DNA of 64,000 nt from Acidobacteriota bacterium (lineage in GTDB: Bacteria > Acidobacteriota > Thermoanaerobaculia > Multivoradales > J023), in NCBI GenBank assembly GCA_029263315.1, contig JAJCXR010000028.1, positions 62,001-126,000 of the forward strand. The letters run 5' to 3'. The position numbers were made by a program, and so were the translations under genes. Under the pieces are notes generated by a model. It was given only the letters and a program-made list of their open reading frames with translations, searched no databases and was not told the DNA's origin. The first letter of the stretch is position 1. Each line of letters opens with the position of its first letter. This document shows, piece after piece, positions 11,351 to 20,313 of the stretch.

Positions 11351-11474
11351 ATGTTAATTGCTGAGCTCGTAGCTGGACGCTGGATGACCGACTTCTGGGA
11401 CGACCGACTGCCCGGATTCGCCGTCCGCGCCCACCAAAGCGGCACCAAGTTCGGACGATCAACGAGCACCTGAA
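11351..11474 (+). pseudogene. Phage integrase N-terminal fragment
   Basis: From ATG 11351 the frame encodes TDFWDDRLPGFAVRAHQSG, the start of the arm-binding (DUF4102/SAM-like) region of tyrosine-recombinase integrases, then stops after ~41 codons. The homology breaks at ~11455, exactly where RhuM-type sequence begins in another frame. No catalytic domain remains anywhere downstream. It is a scar of an excised or decayed element. Confidence 0.6.
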
Positions 11475-12309
11475 GAACCTGTACCAGGACGAAGAACTCA
11501 ATCCAGAGGGAACTATCCGGAAATTCCGGATAGTTCGCCAAGAGGGCGCGCGCCAAGTGGCTCGGCAGATCGAGCATTACAACCTCGACGCCATCCTCGC
11601 CGTCGGATACCGGGTTCGTTCATCACGAGGGGCGCAGTTCCGCAGATGGGCAACCGAATGGTTGCGGGAGTACCTCGTCAAGGGTTTTATGATGGACGAC
11701 GAGCGGCTCCGGCATCCTCCAGTTGCCAGCTTGGGCGTTCCCGACTACTTTGACGAGCTGCTCGAGCGGATCGGCGACATTCGGGCCAGCTAAGCTCGCA
11801 TGTACCTGCGGGTTCGTGAGCTCTTTGCTCTTGCCGGTGACTACGAACCCGCGCAGAGCGCGACAGCGACATTCTTCCAGACGATTCAGAACAAGCTACA
11901 TTTCGCCGCCACTGGGATGACCGCCGCCGAATTGATTGCGGCGCGAGTCGATCACTCGCGGCCCAATATGGGGTTGACGACCTGGAAAGGCGATCGGGTC
12001 GCGAAGGCCGATGTGAGGGTTGCCAAGAATTACCTGCGTGGCGACGAGATCGAAGAGCTCAACCGGATCGTGGTGATGTGGCTCGACTTTGCTGAGGATC
12101 AGGCCAGGCGTCGCAAACAAGTCTTTCTGAAGGACTGGCAGGTCAAACTTGATGAGTTCCTGCATTTCAACGAACGCGAAGTTCTCGGTGGACCGGGCAA
12201 GGTCAGCCACCAAGAGGCCGTCCGTCGGGCAGAGGCGGAGTTTGGGCGGTTCACAGCCCGACGTCGGGCATTGGCGGAGGCCCGAGACGATGACGGATTT
12301 TCACCGTAG
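11458..12309 (+). pseudogene. RhuM-family (virulence protein RhuM) pseudogene, truncated and with a nonsense codon
   Basis: In one continuous frame, 11458-11790 encodes NEHLKNLYQDEELNPEGTIR, HYNLDAILAVGYRVRSSRG and WLREYLVKGFMMDDERL, characteristic of the RhuM/Fic-associated family often found with restriction or mobile islands. An in-frame TAA (11791-11793) falls in IRAS-stop-ARMYLRV, where the family normally has a charged residue; a single G-to-T change (GAA to TAA) explains it. The frame then continues from 11794 to 12309 (FFQTIQNKLHFAATGMTA, WLDFAEDQARRRKQVF), the normal C-terminal half. The N-terminus is absent, replaced by the integrase fragment. The gene is thus doubly disabled. Internal starts at 11557 and 11800 could yield fragments. 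Confidence 0.75.
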
Positions 12310-12833
12310 GAAACCCGGAGAAGCGGGTCGATGAGGCTGACCGTTTAGGAAGCCGGTTCCCATGGCGTCTCATCCAGTACTACCAAGTTGCAGTCATTTG
12401 GACCCTATGGAGCCCCGACAAATCCAGAGATCTGGGCCGGAGAATTGGACCCTCGCTGCAACCTATTGATTTTTCAGAAGTTACATTATCCGCTGTCGCT
12501 CACGTCCCCACAACGCCAAACGTAAGAGATCTAAAACTCGTTTTGAGGTTTATTCGGTTTCATTAGCCACGATGGTGGAGAGCGAGATCTCGATCCGTGG
12601 TCCATCGCTGACCACGAACGTCCCCGCGTTTCGAAGCCGTGTCGAAGCCCCCTCGGCTCATTCGTCAATAAGGCAAGCACGGTGCTGTCGTCGAACCTTC
12701 AGGCGGCACGTGCGTAAGTCGAAACAGTGACTTCACCTCTACCACGGCAGCCTGTAGCAAACGTAGAGCGGCGCTGCGACGGCTCGTTTCCGTCAGCTCA
12801 GCGTTGCAAGATCATCGAAAGGAGACTCATCTC
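12310..12833 (+). other. 524-bp gap, lower GC, no gene seen
   Basis: More AT-rich than its surroundings (for example the stretch at 12465-12575). No frame has a recognisable product. It contains only short features such as AAAAC-TC-GTTTT (near 12533-12544) and the Shine-Dalgarno AAAGGAGA (12819-12826) of the next gene. Probably residue of the decayed element to its left. Confidence 0.5.
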
Positions 12834-13919
12834 ATGAATCGACAGATCCCTCGTGACTCAAGATTTTTCATCCTTGCCCTCCTCGTCCTCGCAATGCTCT
12901 TCGCCCTGCCCACCTTCGCCGACAGCTCGGCGACGGATTGGGCCGCATTACGCGCCGACGGCGATGGCTTCGAGCAGGTGGTCGACCCGGCCGATGCTTT
13001 TTTCGAGCAGCGGCTCGACACAGTGGCTCTCGACAAGAGCAGCGTCCTCGACCAGGTCCACCAGCTGAGCCATTTGGTACCGGTGGGTGACGGCAAGCGG
13101 CTCTTCGTCACCGAGCACTTCACCCTGCGCTCCTGGCTCACCTTTCCGCGCCGCTCGGTTCTCTTCCTTTCCGGCAGTGCCTTCCGCGGCAACCACCACA
13201 GCATCCCGGTGGAGGGTTATGACGCCACTTCCATGGTGGCCCGCCGGGGCTTCTTCGCCTTCACCGTCGACCACTTGGGGGTGGGAGAGAGTACACGGCC
13301 CGAGGACGGTCTGGAGGCGACCTTCGAGGCCAATCAAGAGGCCTTAGAAGTGCTCTTGCGTTACATTCGCTTCTTCCGTTTCGTGCCTCGCATCGACATC
13401 ATTGGGGCTGGCTACGGCGGCTCCCTCGCCACCCAGCTCGCCGCCGATCCCGTCCGAGCTCGCTCGGTGGTCATGAGCGCCATGCTCTACGACCAGTTGC
13501 AGGGCGGTCCCCTCACCGACCCGGCTTTTGTCGCATTGCTCGAGAATTCGCCGGACGGCTATTTCTTTGTGCCCGGCGAGGGCTCGGCCATTTTTCTGAC
13601 CGAGGCTCCCCAAGCGGTGCGCGATTACGTCTTCGCTACCCAGGGCGGCTTTTATCCGACCTTGAATTTCTTGGTGGCAGCCTATGATCTTCCCTTCTTC
13701 GATCCCGGCGTCGCGCGGGTACCAGGGCTTATCTTGTTTGGAGAGAACGACATCGTGGTGGGGCCCAACGGGGTCGACAACCTGGCTCTAGACTACGGCA
13801 CCGACGGCGCTCTCTTGATCTCTCGCCCTGACGCCGGCCACGCTCCCCGTACCGGCTCGCCGGAGATCGCCGCCTGGTTCTGGGAGAACGTCTTCGAGTT
13901 CCTCGACCCGCCCCACTGA
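12834..13919 (+). CDS. Exported alpha/beta-hydrolase-fold protein
   Basis: 361 residues from ATG 12834, preceded at 8 nt by AAAGGAGA; an upstream in-frame ATG at 12804 lacks this site. Signal peptide FFILALLVLAMLFALPTFA (cleavage near residue 30). The hydrolase fold shows an oxyanion-type LFLSGSAFRGNHHSIP strand-loop, VARRGFFAFTVDHLGVGES, and IIGAGYGGSLATQLA at the nucleophile elbow. Here the usual GxSxG reads GAGYGG, so the serine is replaced by Gly/Tyr context. LILFGENDIVVGPNG and DAGHAPRTGS supply the Asp and His positions. The missing Ser suggests a non-hydrolytic or altered enzyme. Stand-alone gene. Confidence 0.72.
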   Translation: MNRQIPRDSRFFILALLVLAMLFALPTFADSSATDWAALRADGDGFEQVVDPADAFFEQRLDTVALDKSSVLDQVHQLSHLVPVGDGKRLFVTEHFTLRSWLTFPRRSVLFLSGSAFRGNHHSIPVEGYDATSMVARRGFFAFTVDHLGVGESTRPEDGLEATFEANQEALEVLLRYIRFFRFVPRIDIIGAGYGGSLATQLAADPVRARSVVMSAMLYDQLQGGPLTDPAFVALLENSPDGYFFVPGEGSAIFLTEAPQAVRDYVFATQGGFYPTLNFLVAAYDLPFFDPGVARVPGLILFGENDIVVGPNGVDNLALDYGTDGALLISRPDAGHAPRTGSPEIAAWFWENVFEFLDPPH

Positions 13920-13938
13920 ATTGGTGGCATGGTCCCGG

Positions 13939-13960
13939 CCCTCGAACCCTGTTTCGAGGG
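13939..13960 (+). terminator. Hairpin 20 bp past the exported hydrolase gene
   Basis: CCCTCGAA-ccctgt-TTCGAGGG forms an 8-bp perfect stem, with extra CGG/TCGG pairing outside it. No T-run follows, so it could be a weak or factor-assisted terminator or an mRNA 3'-end stabiliser. Confidence 0.45.
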
Positions 13961-14365
13961 TCGGCCTACCGCTCGCCAAAGGTACTGTTGCTGGCCTTGG
14001 AGCGTCACTAACGGCTCGTCGAAAAATTGCTGTCATCAATGTTCACCAATGAAAGCCTCTTCGGTCTCAACTGGAGGACACCATCAAGCTGTTCCTACGC
14101 TTGTCTGGAAAGACCAAGAGCCGACTTCAGAAACTTCAAACCAGAGTACCAGCCGCCAGCCGGCAACCCGACACGCCAGGGCGCCGCCGGTCAATACGCC
14201 CCCTGGGACCTACATGTCATTCCGCCGAATAGGGCCAACGCGGGCAACGGATTTGTTGGGCAACGAAGATGTTGCCAACGCCGGATCTTGGGTGCGATAG
14301 ATCAGCGGGTCATCCCACTCCCTTGATGAGTCTAGTCATTTCAACTCTTCAATCAGGAGACCACC
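13961..14365 (+). other. Gap containing the left 39-bp repeat; no gene recognised
   Basis: No convincing coding frame. It holds the left copy of a direct repeat (14170-14208) and the Shine-Dalgarno CAGGAG (14351-14356) of the following gene. Small frames at 14027 and 13929 look random. Confidence 0.45.
14170..14208. repeat. Left copy of 39-bp direct repeat bracketing a two-gene unit
   Basis: 39 bp matching 17081-17119 in the same orientation with 4 mismatches. The last 20 bp (GTCAATACGCCCCCTGGGA core) are identical. The right copy contains the last five codons and stop of the VOC gene. Sequence beyond the repeat does not continue to match VOC coding, so this copy is a duplicated short site rather than a decayed VOC paralogue. 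Confidence 0.6.
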
Positions 14366-15631
14366 ATGAGCAACCCTGCCGCAGCCGTCAGCCCTTCCGC
14401 TATCAAAAAGACAGACCGTAATGCCCTGGCGACCAGCGCTTGGCCGATGATCCATGGCGGGCCGGACGGCTGCAAGAGCTCGCCGCTGCCCGCACCGACG
14501 ACGGGGCCGGTGACAATCGACCGCTTCGCTGGCAGCTCGGCGTCGATCGTCACCACCATCGACGACGGCTTGATCTATCTGCAAGCCGGCATAAAATTCG
14601 TCTACTGCTTCGCGGACGACAATCTCGAGCAGCCGATCGAGCAGGTGGAGCTGGACGCCAGCTTCCCGGCGGTCGGCGGCAACACTGTGGATAAGGAAGG
14701 CCATGTGTTCCTGACCCGTTTCGGTCGACTGATGCGTTTCGATCGCGGGCTGAAAAATCCAGTCTTGTCGGCCAAGCTGGCGCCGGCCGACGCGCTGTAC
14801 AACGCCGTTGGATTCCTGGCAGACGGCAACTTGCTGGTGACCTCATCGACCACCGCCCACGTTGTGTCGCCAAACGACGACGATGGCGAGATGCCGGTGC
14901 TGTCGACCACGGATTTGAGTCAGTTGACCTACAACGGCAAGCTGCTGTTCGCACCGATTGGCTTCGCCCCGCGGCCGGTGTACGACTCGAGCACTGGCGT
15001 CTACTTCAACAGCCAGGACTATCTGGTCAAGATGACCTACATGCCGCAGACCGCCGAACTGGCAACTATGGCGTCGTGGGCGTTTCGCAATCCGCAGCCG
15101 GGCGGTACCTTCGCGCTGTCGAATCCGATCTTGGTCAACGATCAGGTCTGGACGGTGTCGCAGCCGCCAGCCGATCAACCGATGCAGCTATTCTGCCTGG
15201 ACTCGTCGAGCGGCGAGGTGCTCGGCCAGTGCACGCCGTTTCCGATGGCGCTCGGCAAGTTCGCCGCACATACCCTCGGCGCCGTGTCCGATGCCAACGT
15301 AGTGGTGGTGATTTGCGACACCGATGACACCAGCGGCGGCGTCGTCGCGATCGACAGCGAGACGATGGACACCTTGTGGCATTTCCCGCTGGCTCAGATC
15401 GGCGACGCGTTCGTCATCTCGGAAGCGTGCGGTGTCGTCTATATCGCCGCTTTTGATCAGGCTGAGGAGCAGATCGAGATTTGGGCGATCACCTTGGCAG
15501 AGGGCGAGGGCACGGTCCTGCATCGCGAGCCGAGCACTAGGGCGCCGCAATCCTCCCTTCCATGCATAGGCCCGGGCGGCGACCTGTTCTATCCGGTTCT
15601 CAACGACTTCCTGCGCATCCGCCAGAGCTGA
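14366..15631 (+). CDS. Unknown protein, beta-propeller-like (first of two-gene unit)
   Basis: 421 residues, ATG 14366 with CAGGAG 9 nt upstream. No signal peptide; Ala/Ser-rich N-terminus. Repeated short strands such as GGNTVDKEGHVFLTRFGRL, VGFLADGNLLVTSSTTA, QTAELATMASWAF and GGVVAIDSETMDTLWHFPL look like blades of a PQQ/quinoprotein-type or seven-bladed propeller. 'SETMDTLWHF' resembles the dehydrogenase-like repeat. No catalytic set recognised. It is followed after 9 bp by another unknown gene, and the pair is bracketed by a 39-bp direct repeat, suggesting they moved or are expressed together. Cytoplasmic location is inferred from the lack of a leader. Confidence 0.7.
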   Translation: MSNPAAAVSPSAIKKTDRNALATSAWPMIHGGPDGCKSSPLPAPTTGPVTIDRFAGSSASIVTTIDDGLIYLQAGIKFVYCFADDNLEQPIEQVELDASFPAVGGNTVDKEGHVFLTRFGRLMRFDRGLKNPVLSAKLAPADALYNAVGFLADGNLLVTSSTTAHVVSPNDDDGEMPVLSTTDLSQLTYNGKLLFAPIGFAPRPVYDSSTGVYFNSQDYLVKMTYMPQTAELATMASWAFRNPQPGGTFALSNPILVNDQVWTVSQPPADQPMQLFCLDSSSGEVLGQCTPFPMALGKFAAHTLGAVSDANVVVVICDTDDTSGGVVAIDSETMDTLWHFPLAQIGDAFVISEACGVVYIAAFDQAEEQIEIWAITLAEGEGTVLHREPSTRAPQSSLPCIGPGGDLFYPVLNDFLRIRQS

Positions 15632-15640
15632 GGGCTGATC

Positions 15641-16882
15641 ATGAGCCATACCGAGAGCAACAGCAGCGACTGCACGATGAGCTGGAGCCGACCCTTTGCC
15701 GGCTCCAACTGGTACCGGGTGCCGTTCTATCCCGACGGTAACGCCACTTACTGGATGTATGCCTTCACTCGCTCGGCATGCGACACCACCGGCCTGCGCT
15801 TCCAAGGCCAGTTCGGTCATGCGCGCTACCAGAGCCTGACTGTCTACGACAACAGCACCAGAGACTCGGTCGCCAGCTTGCGCGACGACGACACGACTGC
15901 CGACGATGGCAGCCTCAACCCGTTCCTGTTGGCCATCGACCGCGACACGGCCGAGCGCAGCTATACCGTCGAGATCGTGCCCGGGTCCGCCAATGGTGCC
16001 GACGGCAACACCGTCACTTTTGAAAACAGCATCGAGAGCGTCTCGGTGTTCCTGCGCGTCTATCTGCCCGACGAAGCGGTGGTCTCTGGACCCGACGACC
16101 TGGCCGGTGGCGTGCCGCTGCCGACCATCACCGCCTTCGATACCGTCACCGGCGAGCTTGTCGCCTGTCCTGCGATGGGTAGTTTGCCAACTGCCAGCGG
16201 GTCCGAAGATGAGTCCAGCGAAGCGGGCGCCCGCACGAGCGATATCAGCACCGCCGACGCCAGCGCCAGCGACGCCAGCACCAATGAGGACGGCCAGGCG
16301 CCGACGCAGAAGGGCGGTCGAGTGCGGTTCTACAACCTGCCCGGAGGTGGCTTCTATCCCAATCCCGACAATGTCTACCTGACCAGCTTCTTGGCACCGT
16401 TCGAAGGCACCGTCGCCATCATTCGCTTGAAGCCGCCGGTCTATGCCGACACCTACGACGGCAACAACCTCCTGCGCGCGACGCCGGAAGTTCGCTATTG
16501 GTCGCTCAACGTCTGCGGCCAGAAAGCAATGGTGACCAGCGCCTGCCTCGCCGATTGCCAGGCGACGATCGCTGACGACGGGTACGTCTACGTCGTCCTC
16601 GGACCCAAAGCGCTCGAATCCGAGCTACCCGATGGGTTCAACTTCCTGCCCTGGGGCATCCACGACCGCACTCTGTTGATCTATCGCAACATGGTCGCCA
16701 ACGCCTACTTCCCGTACTCCGCTGGCGACGTGCCGGCCTACGACTCGAGCGTGCCGCAGATCGAACAGTCGGCCGAGCTGTTCATCGGCGACTTCGCGCC
16801 GATCGGTCATCAGTTCGCGATCGACGAATTTCGCGTCGACCCGGAGGGCTGTTTGAGTCGGTTCTCGTCGGTCACAAGATAG
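15641..16882 (+). CDS. Unknown protein (second of two-gene unit)
   Basis: 413 residues, ATG 15641, 9 bp after the preceding stop, so probably co-transcribed and translated by coupling. The N-terminal half (WSRPFAGSNWYRVPFYPDG, YWMYAFTRSACDTTGLRFQG, ARYQSLTVYDNSTRDSVASL) has the look of a beta-sandwich. It is interrupted by a Ser/Thr/Ala-rich linker (residues ~180-225, TSDISTADASASDASTNED). The C-terminal half has VYLTSFLAPFEGTVAIIRLK and HDRTLLIYRNMVANAYFPYS. The layout recalls DUF1214/DUF1254-like or lipoxygenase-neighbour proteins, but I cannot assign a family. No signal peptide seen. Confidence 0.65.
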   Translation: MSHTESNSSDCTMSWSRPFAGSNWYRVPFYPDGNATYWMYAFTRSACDTTGLRFQGQFGHARYQSLTVYDNSTRDSVASLRDDDTTADDGSLNPFLLAIDRDTAERSYTVEIVPGSANGADGNTVTFENSIESVSVFLRVYLPDEAVVSGPDDLAGGVPLPTITAFDTVTGELVACPAMGSLPTASGSEDESSEAGARTSDISTADASASDASTNEDGQAPTQKGGRVRFYNLPGGGFYPNPDNVYLTSFLAPFEGTVAIIRLKPPVYADTYDGNNLLRATPEVRYWSLNVCGQKAMVTSACLADCQATIADDGYVYVVLGPKALESELPDGFNFLPWGIHDRTLLIYRNMVANAYFPYSAGDVPAYDSSVPQIEQSAELFIGDFAPIGHQFAIDEFRVDPEGCLSRFSSVTR

Positions 16883-17080
16883 TGCGCCTGCGGCCGATAC
16901 AGCGTCGACCGCAACGCTTTTGCTGCAATTCCAAGAATAAGGCTTGTAAATTCGTAGGGCTGTCGATGCTCGTCGGCCGGATTGAGCTCGCTACATCTCT
17001 CCGACGTACACGGCAGGCACTATTGCGAAAGAGACCATTTCCGGGTTTTACCGCACGGTGGTGTGGAGCGCACGGTCACC

Positions 17081-17119
17081 GACGCGCCAGGTAGCCGACG
17101 GTCAATACGCCCCCTGGGA
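17081..17119. repeat. Right copy of 39-bp direct repeat, at the 3' end of the VOC gene
   Basis: Partner of 14170-14208 (35 of 39 identical). It spans the last five codons and stop of the minus-strand VOC gene plus ~21 bp beyond. A repeated gene 3' end flanking extra genes is the geometry left by site-specific integration into a gene end, although no recombinase lies between the copies. Confidence 0.6.
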
Positions 17120-17596
17120 GTAGGTGAGCTCGTAGCTGTGGGTGTAGATCTCGAACACGAGGCCGAACGGGTCCTCGACGTAAACCATCTTGAAGGGCTT
17201 CTCGCCGGGGTAGTACTCCCGGATCGGCATCCTCTGCTTGCCACCGTGGGCCAAGATCTTCTCGACGAGCCTTTCGATGTCCGGGTCCTGAATGCAGAAG
17301 TGGAACGTGCCCGTCTTCCAGTACTGGAAGCCCTCGGGTTTCTCGTTGTTCTGAAACTCGAATATCTCGATGCCGATTTTGTCGCCGGTGGACATGTGGG
17401 CGATCTTGAACGAACCCCATCCGGTGCCGAACACGTCGATGCACATCTGCCCGATGGCCGTGTCCGACTCCTCGGTGACGTCGGTCGGTCCCATGATGGT
17501 GTACCACCCCATGACCTCGCTGTAGAAAGCGACAGCGGCCTTGACGTCGGGAACTGAGATACCAATATGAGAGAAAGTTTTTGGATAAGGGCTCAT
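17102..17596 (-). CDS. VOC-family protein (glyoxalase/dioxygenase fold)
   Basis: 164 residues. Two paired beta-alpha-beta-beta-beta modules are visible: HIGISVPDVKAAVAFYSEVM (residues ~10-29) opens the first and TFHFCIQDPDIERLVEKIL (~95) the second. The end, FKMVYVEDPFGLVFEIYTHS, has the Glu of the metal-binding set, with His at HIGIS and HFCIQ. VOC enzymes use a divalent metal for isomerisation, extradiol cleavage or thiol transfer to antibiotics; the exact reaction cannot be told. The 3' end carries the right copy of the 39-bp repeat. Confidence 0.85.
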   Translation of the reverse strand: MSPYPKTFSHIGISVPDVKAAVAFYSEVMGWYTIMGPTDVTEESDTAIGQMCIDVFGTGWGSFKIAHMSTGDKIGIEIFEFQNNEKPEGFQYWKTGTFHFCIQDPDIERLVEKILAHGGKQRMPIREYYPGEKPFKMVYVEDPFGLVFEIYTHSYELTYSQGAY

Positions 17597-17666
17597 AAGT
17601 ACTCATTAGTTCCTAGGTCCCGCAGCGCGGCCCACGAATCGGGCGGTAGAACGCATTGACTGCGCG

Positions 17667-18053
17667 TCACCAGACGAAATGTGCGGGATAATTCCGGACG
17701 GTACGATCTGCGGTGACCAGATGGTGGCTCTCCACCCGAGTTTGCGCCACGAGCAAACGGTCGAAGGGATCCCCGTGAATCGAAGGCAAAGCCTCCAACT
17801 CCAAAACGTGGGAGAGCTCGACCCCAAGAATGCGCAGGCCGTTGATTGCTTGTTGTTCGCGAATCAACTCGGCGAGAGGGTCATCAAGGGTCAGCTTGCC
17901 GAGTTGCGACTTGACTTGGATTTCCCAGGCGCTGACGGCACTCAAGTAGATGGGGTTGTGACGGTTTCTGCACGCCTGGAGGGCTCGTTCCGTGAGCTTC
18001 TCCGGCGCACTGGCGAGCCAGAGAAACACGTGGTTATCGAGGAGGAGCTTCAC
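17667..18053 (-). CDS. PIN-domain toxin (VapC-like, Sll0205 type)
   Basis: 128 residues from a GTG at 18053 that overlaps the antitoxin stop (GTGA). The PIN acidic residues are in place: LLLDNHVFLW (first Asp), SAVSAWEIQVKSQLGKL (Glu), HGDPFDRLLVAQ (Asp) and LVTADRTVRNY (Asp). LW...HGDPFDRLL..QA is the signature of the Sll0205-type PIN subgroup. Predicted Mg2+-dependent ribonuclease that blocks translation when freed from its partner, encoded immediately upstream. Confidence 0.9.
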   Translation of the reverse strand: MKLLLDNHVFLWLASAPEKLTERALQACRNRHNPIYLSAVSAWEIQVKSQLGKLTLDDPLAELIREQQAINGLRILGVELSHVLELEALPSIHGDPFDRLLVAQTRVESHHLVTADRTVRNYPAHFVW

Positions 18054-18298
18054 TCCACCCGGCGCCCGAGCCAGAATTCGTCGGGAAGAGGCTCGTCGAA
18101 GTCTTCGCTGACGTGGACTCGACCCCGGGCCTGCCCGAAGGATCGATCACCTTCACCTTCACCTTCGGCGAACGGCACGATCCTGGCGAGTGGATGTTCG
18201 TTCTGGGCGATGATGATTTGCTCGCCTTCGGAAGCTCGACTCACGATCTCCGGAAGGCGGACGATGGCATCGTCTAGGGTAATGGTCTTGACTGTCAT
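18050..18298 (-). CDS. Phd/YefM-type antitoxin
   Basis: 82 residues. VKTITLDDAIVRLPEIVSRA then GEQIIIAQNEHPLARIVPF is the Phd/YefM DNA-binding fold; the acidic tail (VSEDFDEPLPDEFWLG) is the usual toxin-wrapping segment. It overlaps the PIN toxin by 4 bp, and GAGGAT sits just upstream of the ATG. Expected to neutralise the toxin and repress its own promoter, which should lie in 18299-18350. Confidence 0.88.
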   Translation of the reverse strand: MTVKTITLDDAIVRLPEIVSRASEGEQIIIAQNEHPLARIVPFAEGEGEGDRSFGQARGRVHVSEDFDEPLPDEFWLGRRVE

Positions 18299-18468
18299 CT
18301 GAGATCCTCGCTCTGAAACCTGAAAATGCTAGCACAACGCGCACCCTGGACGGGCGTGTTGTGAGATGACGGCCCAGGCTCAGGGGCGAGCCATGCGAGG
18401 CCGCTGCGTGGCACGTTTCAGGGTGGGTCAGACGGATGATGCACTAGCAGCTCACTCTATCGAGGACT

Positions 18469-20313
18469 CTACATCTCCTCCAACACATCGATACCGAGCA
18501 GCTCCAACCCGTTGCGCACCACCGTCTGGAAAGAGGTCACCAAGGCCAGGCGACTGGAACGGGCCGGCTCTTCGGCGTCGACGACCCGGTGGTCGTGGTA
18601 GAAGGTGCCGAAGGTCTGCACCAGCTCCACCAGATAGCTCGCCAAGCGTGACGGATCGTAGCTCTCGGCGGCGTCGGCGACGACGGTGGGGAAGAGCATC
18701 AGTTGCAGGGCCAGCTGCCATTCCAGATCCTCTTCCAGCGACGGCTGCTCCGGCGCCTGCCAGGTGCCCGCGGCTTTGCGCAGCATGCTGGCGACGCGGG
18801 CATAGGAGTATTGGAGGTAGGGGCCGGTCTTGCCCTCGAAGGCGATGGAGGTTTTGGGGTCGAAGATGATGTCGGTGTCTTTGCCCACCACCAAGAAGTG
18901 GAAAGTCATGGCCGCCAAGCCGATGGCGGGGGCGCGCTGCGCCACCTCGGTGTCGGGCAGGTCCGGGTAACGTTGCCGCAGGGCCTCCGACGCCAAGGTG
19001 TCGAGCTCTTCCATCAACATGTCGGCGTCCACCACATTGCCTTCCCGAGACTTCATCCGACCTTCGGGCAAATAGACCATGCCGTAGCTCAAGTGCACCA
19101 TGTTGGACGCCCACTCGTAGCCCAACAGGGCCAAGGTGGCGGTCAACTGCTGCATGTAGTAGTTCTGCTCGGTGGCGATACAGTAGAGGGAACGGGTCAA
19201 GCCATACTCGGCAAACTTGATGGTCGCCAGGTTGATGTCTTGGGTGATGTAGAGGCCGGTGCCGTCGGCCCGCAGCACGGCCTTGTCTTGCAGCTTGCCA
19301 TGCTCCGACAGGGGGGCGATGACGGCCCCGTTGGGGGCCAGCTTGAAGATGCCCTTGTCGAGGGCGTTCTGGATGATCTCTTTGCCGCCGAGATAGATCT
19401 CGCTTTCGTAGTAATGCTTGTCGAAGTCGATGCCGAGCCGGCAGTAGGTGGCGTCGAAGCCGGCAAACACCCATTGGTTCATGGTGCGCCAGAGCTGCCG
19501 CACGGCCTCGTCGCCGGCTTCCCAGCGTTGCAAGAGCTCGCGGGTGGCGGCCATTTGCTCGGAGGACCCGTTGAAGCGGTCGTCCGTTTTCTTCTTGGTA
19601 GCCTCGTCGAGGGCCTCGTAGTCGATGCCCTCCGCCTGCAACCAGGCTTGTTTCTCTTTCTTCAGCTCTTGCTCGTAACGCACGTAGAGGGAACCGACGT
19701 AGTGGTCCCCCTTGACGCCGAGGCTTTCGGGAGTCTCGCCGCTGCCCCAACGTTGGTAGGCGAGCATCGACTTGGCGATATGGATGCCGCGGTCGTTGAC
19801 GATGTCGGTTTTCCACACCTTGGCCCCTTGGGAGGCGATGAGCCGGGCCACGGCCCGTCCTAAGACGGCGTTGCGCAGGTGGCCCAAGTGCAGGGGCTTG
19901 TTGGTGTTGGGGGAGACGTACTCGAGCATCACGACTTCGTCCCGTTGGCGCTGCGAGCTGCCGAAGGCGTCGCCCTGTTGGAGGATCTCCGCCAACAAGT
20001 CGCGCCCCACCGCCTCCCTGGTGAGGCGCAGGTTGAGATACGGACCCGCCGCTTCACAGGCGCTGAGCAGGGGATCGTCGGCCAGGGCGGTGGCCATCTC
20101 CTCGGCGATTTGCGCCGGCTTCATCTTCCAGTCGCGGGCCAGCTTGAAGCAGGGAAAGGCCAGGTCGCTGCCGGTGTGGGCAGGGGCGACGCTCAGGGCC
20201 ACGTCCGCGACGTCTACGGCGCCACGGGAGGCGTTGGCCAGGCTCTTCGCCAGGTGGGAAAAAACAGTCTGCAAGGCGGTGCCGACGACGGAGTCCTGGG
20301 TCAGGGCTTTCAT
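18469..20313 (-). CDS. argS: Arginyl-tRNA synthetase
   Basis: 614 residues from ATG 20313, with GGAGAG 5 nt upstream; the frame extends to 20505 but that part is not ArgRS-like. Charges tRNA-Arg with arginine in the cytoplasm. Seen: an N-terminal Add-1 tRNA-binding domain, SPNTNKPLHLGHLRNAVLG (HIGH motif as HLGH), RPS-like WKTDIVNDRGIHIAKSML, and GRMKSREGNVVDADML (KMSKS-class loop in the degenerate form normal for ArgRS). The anticodon-binding domain follows (SYDPSRLASYLVELVQTF), with the family's terminal alpha-helix. Length and motif order are complete. Confidence 0.95.
   Translation of the reverse strand: MKALTQDSVVGTALQTVFSHLAKSLANASRGAVDVADVALSVAPAHTGSDLAFPCFKLARDWKMKPAQIAEEMATALADDPLLSACEAAGPYLNLRLTREAVGRDLLAEILQQGDAFGSSQRQRDEVVMLEYVSPNTNKPLHLGHLRNAVLGRAVARLIASQGAKVWKTDIVNDRGIHIAKSMLAYQRWGSGETPESLGVKGDHYVGSLYVRYEQELKKEKQAWLQAEGIDYEALDEATKKKTDDRFNGSSEQMAATRELLQRWEAGDEAVRQLWRTMNQWVFAGFDATYCRLGIDFDKHYYESEIYLGGKEIIQNALDKGIFKLAPNGAVIAPLSEHGKLQDKAVLRADGTGLYITQDINLATIKFAEYGLTRSLYCIATEQNYYMQQLTATLALLGYEWASNMVHLSYGMVYLPEGRMKSREGNVVDADMLMEELDTLASEALRQRYPDLPDTEVAQRAPAIGLAAMTFHFLVVGKDTDIIFDPKTSIAFEGKTGPYLQYSYARVASMLRKAAGTWQAPEQPSLEEDLEWQLALQLMLFPTVVADAAESYDPSRLASYLVELVQTFGTFYHDHRVVDAEEPARSSRLALVTSFQTVVRNGLELLGIDVLEEM

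Noticed and set aside
13949..14020. Second VOC-like fragment near the left 39-bp repeat
   Set aside because: Only the 39-bp repeat matches; neighbouring frame does not read as VOC protein.
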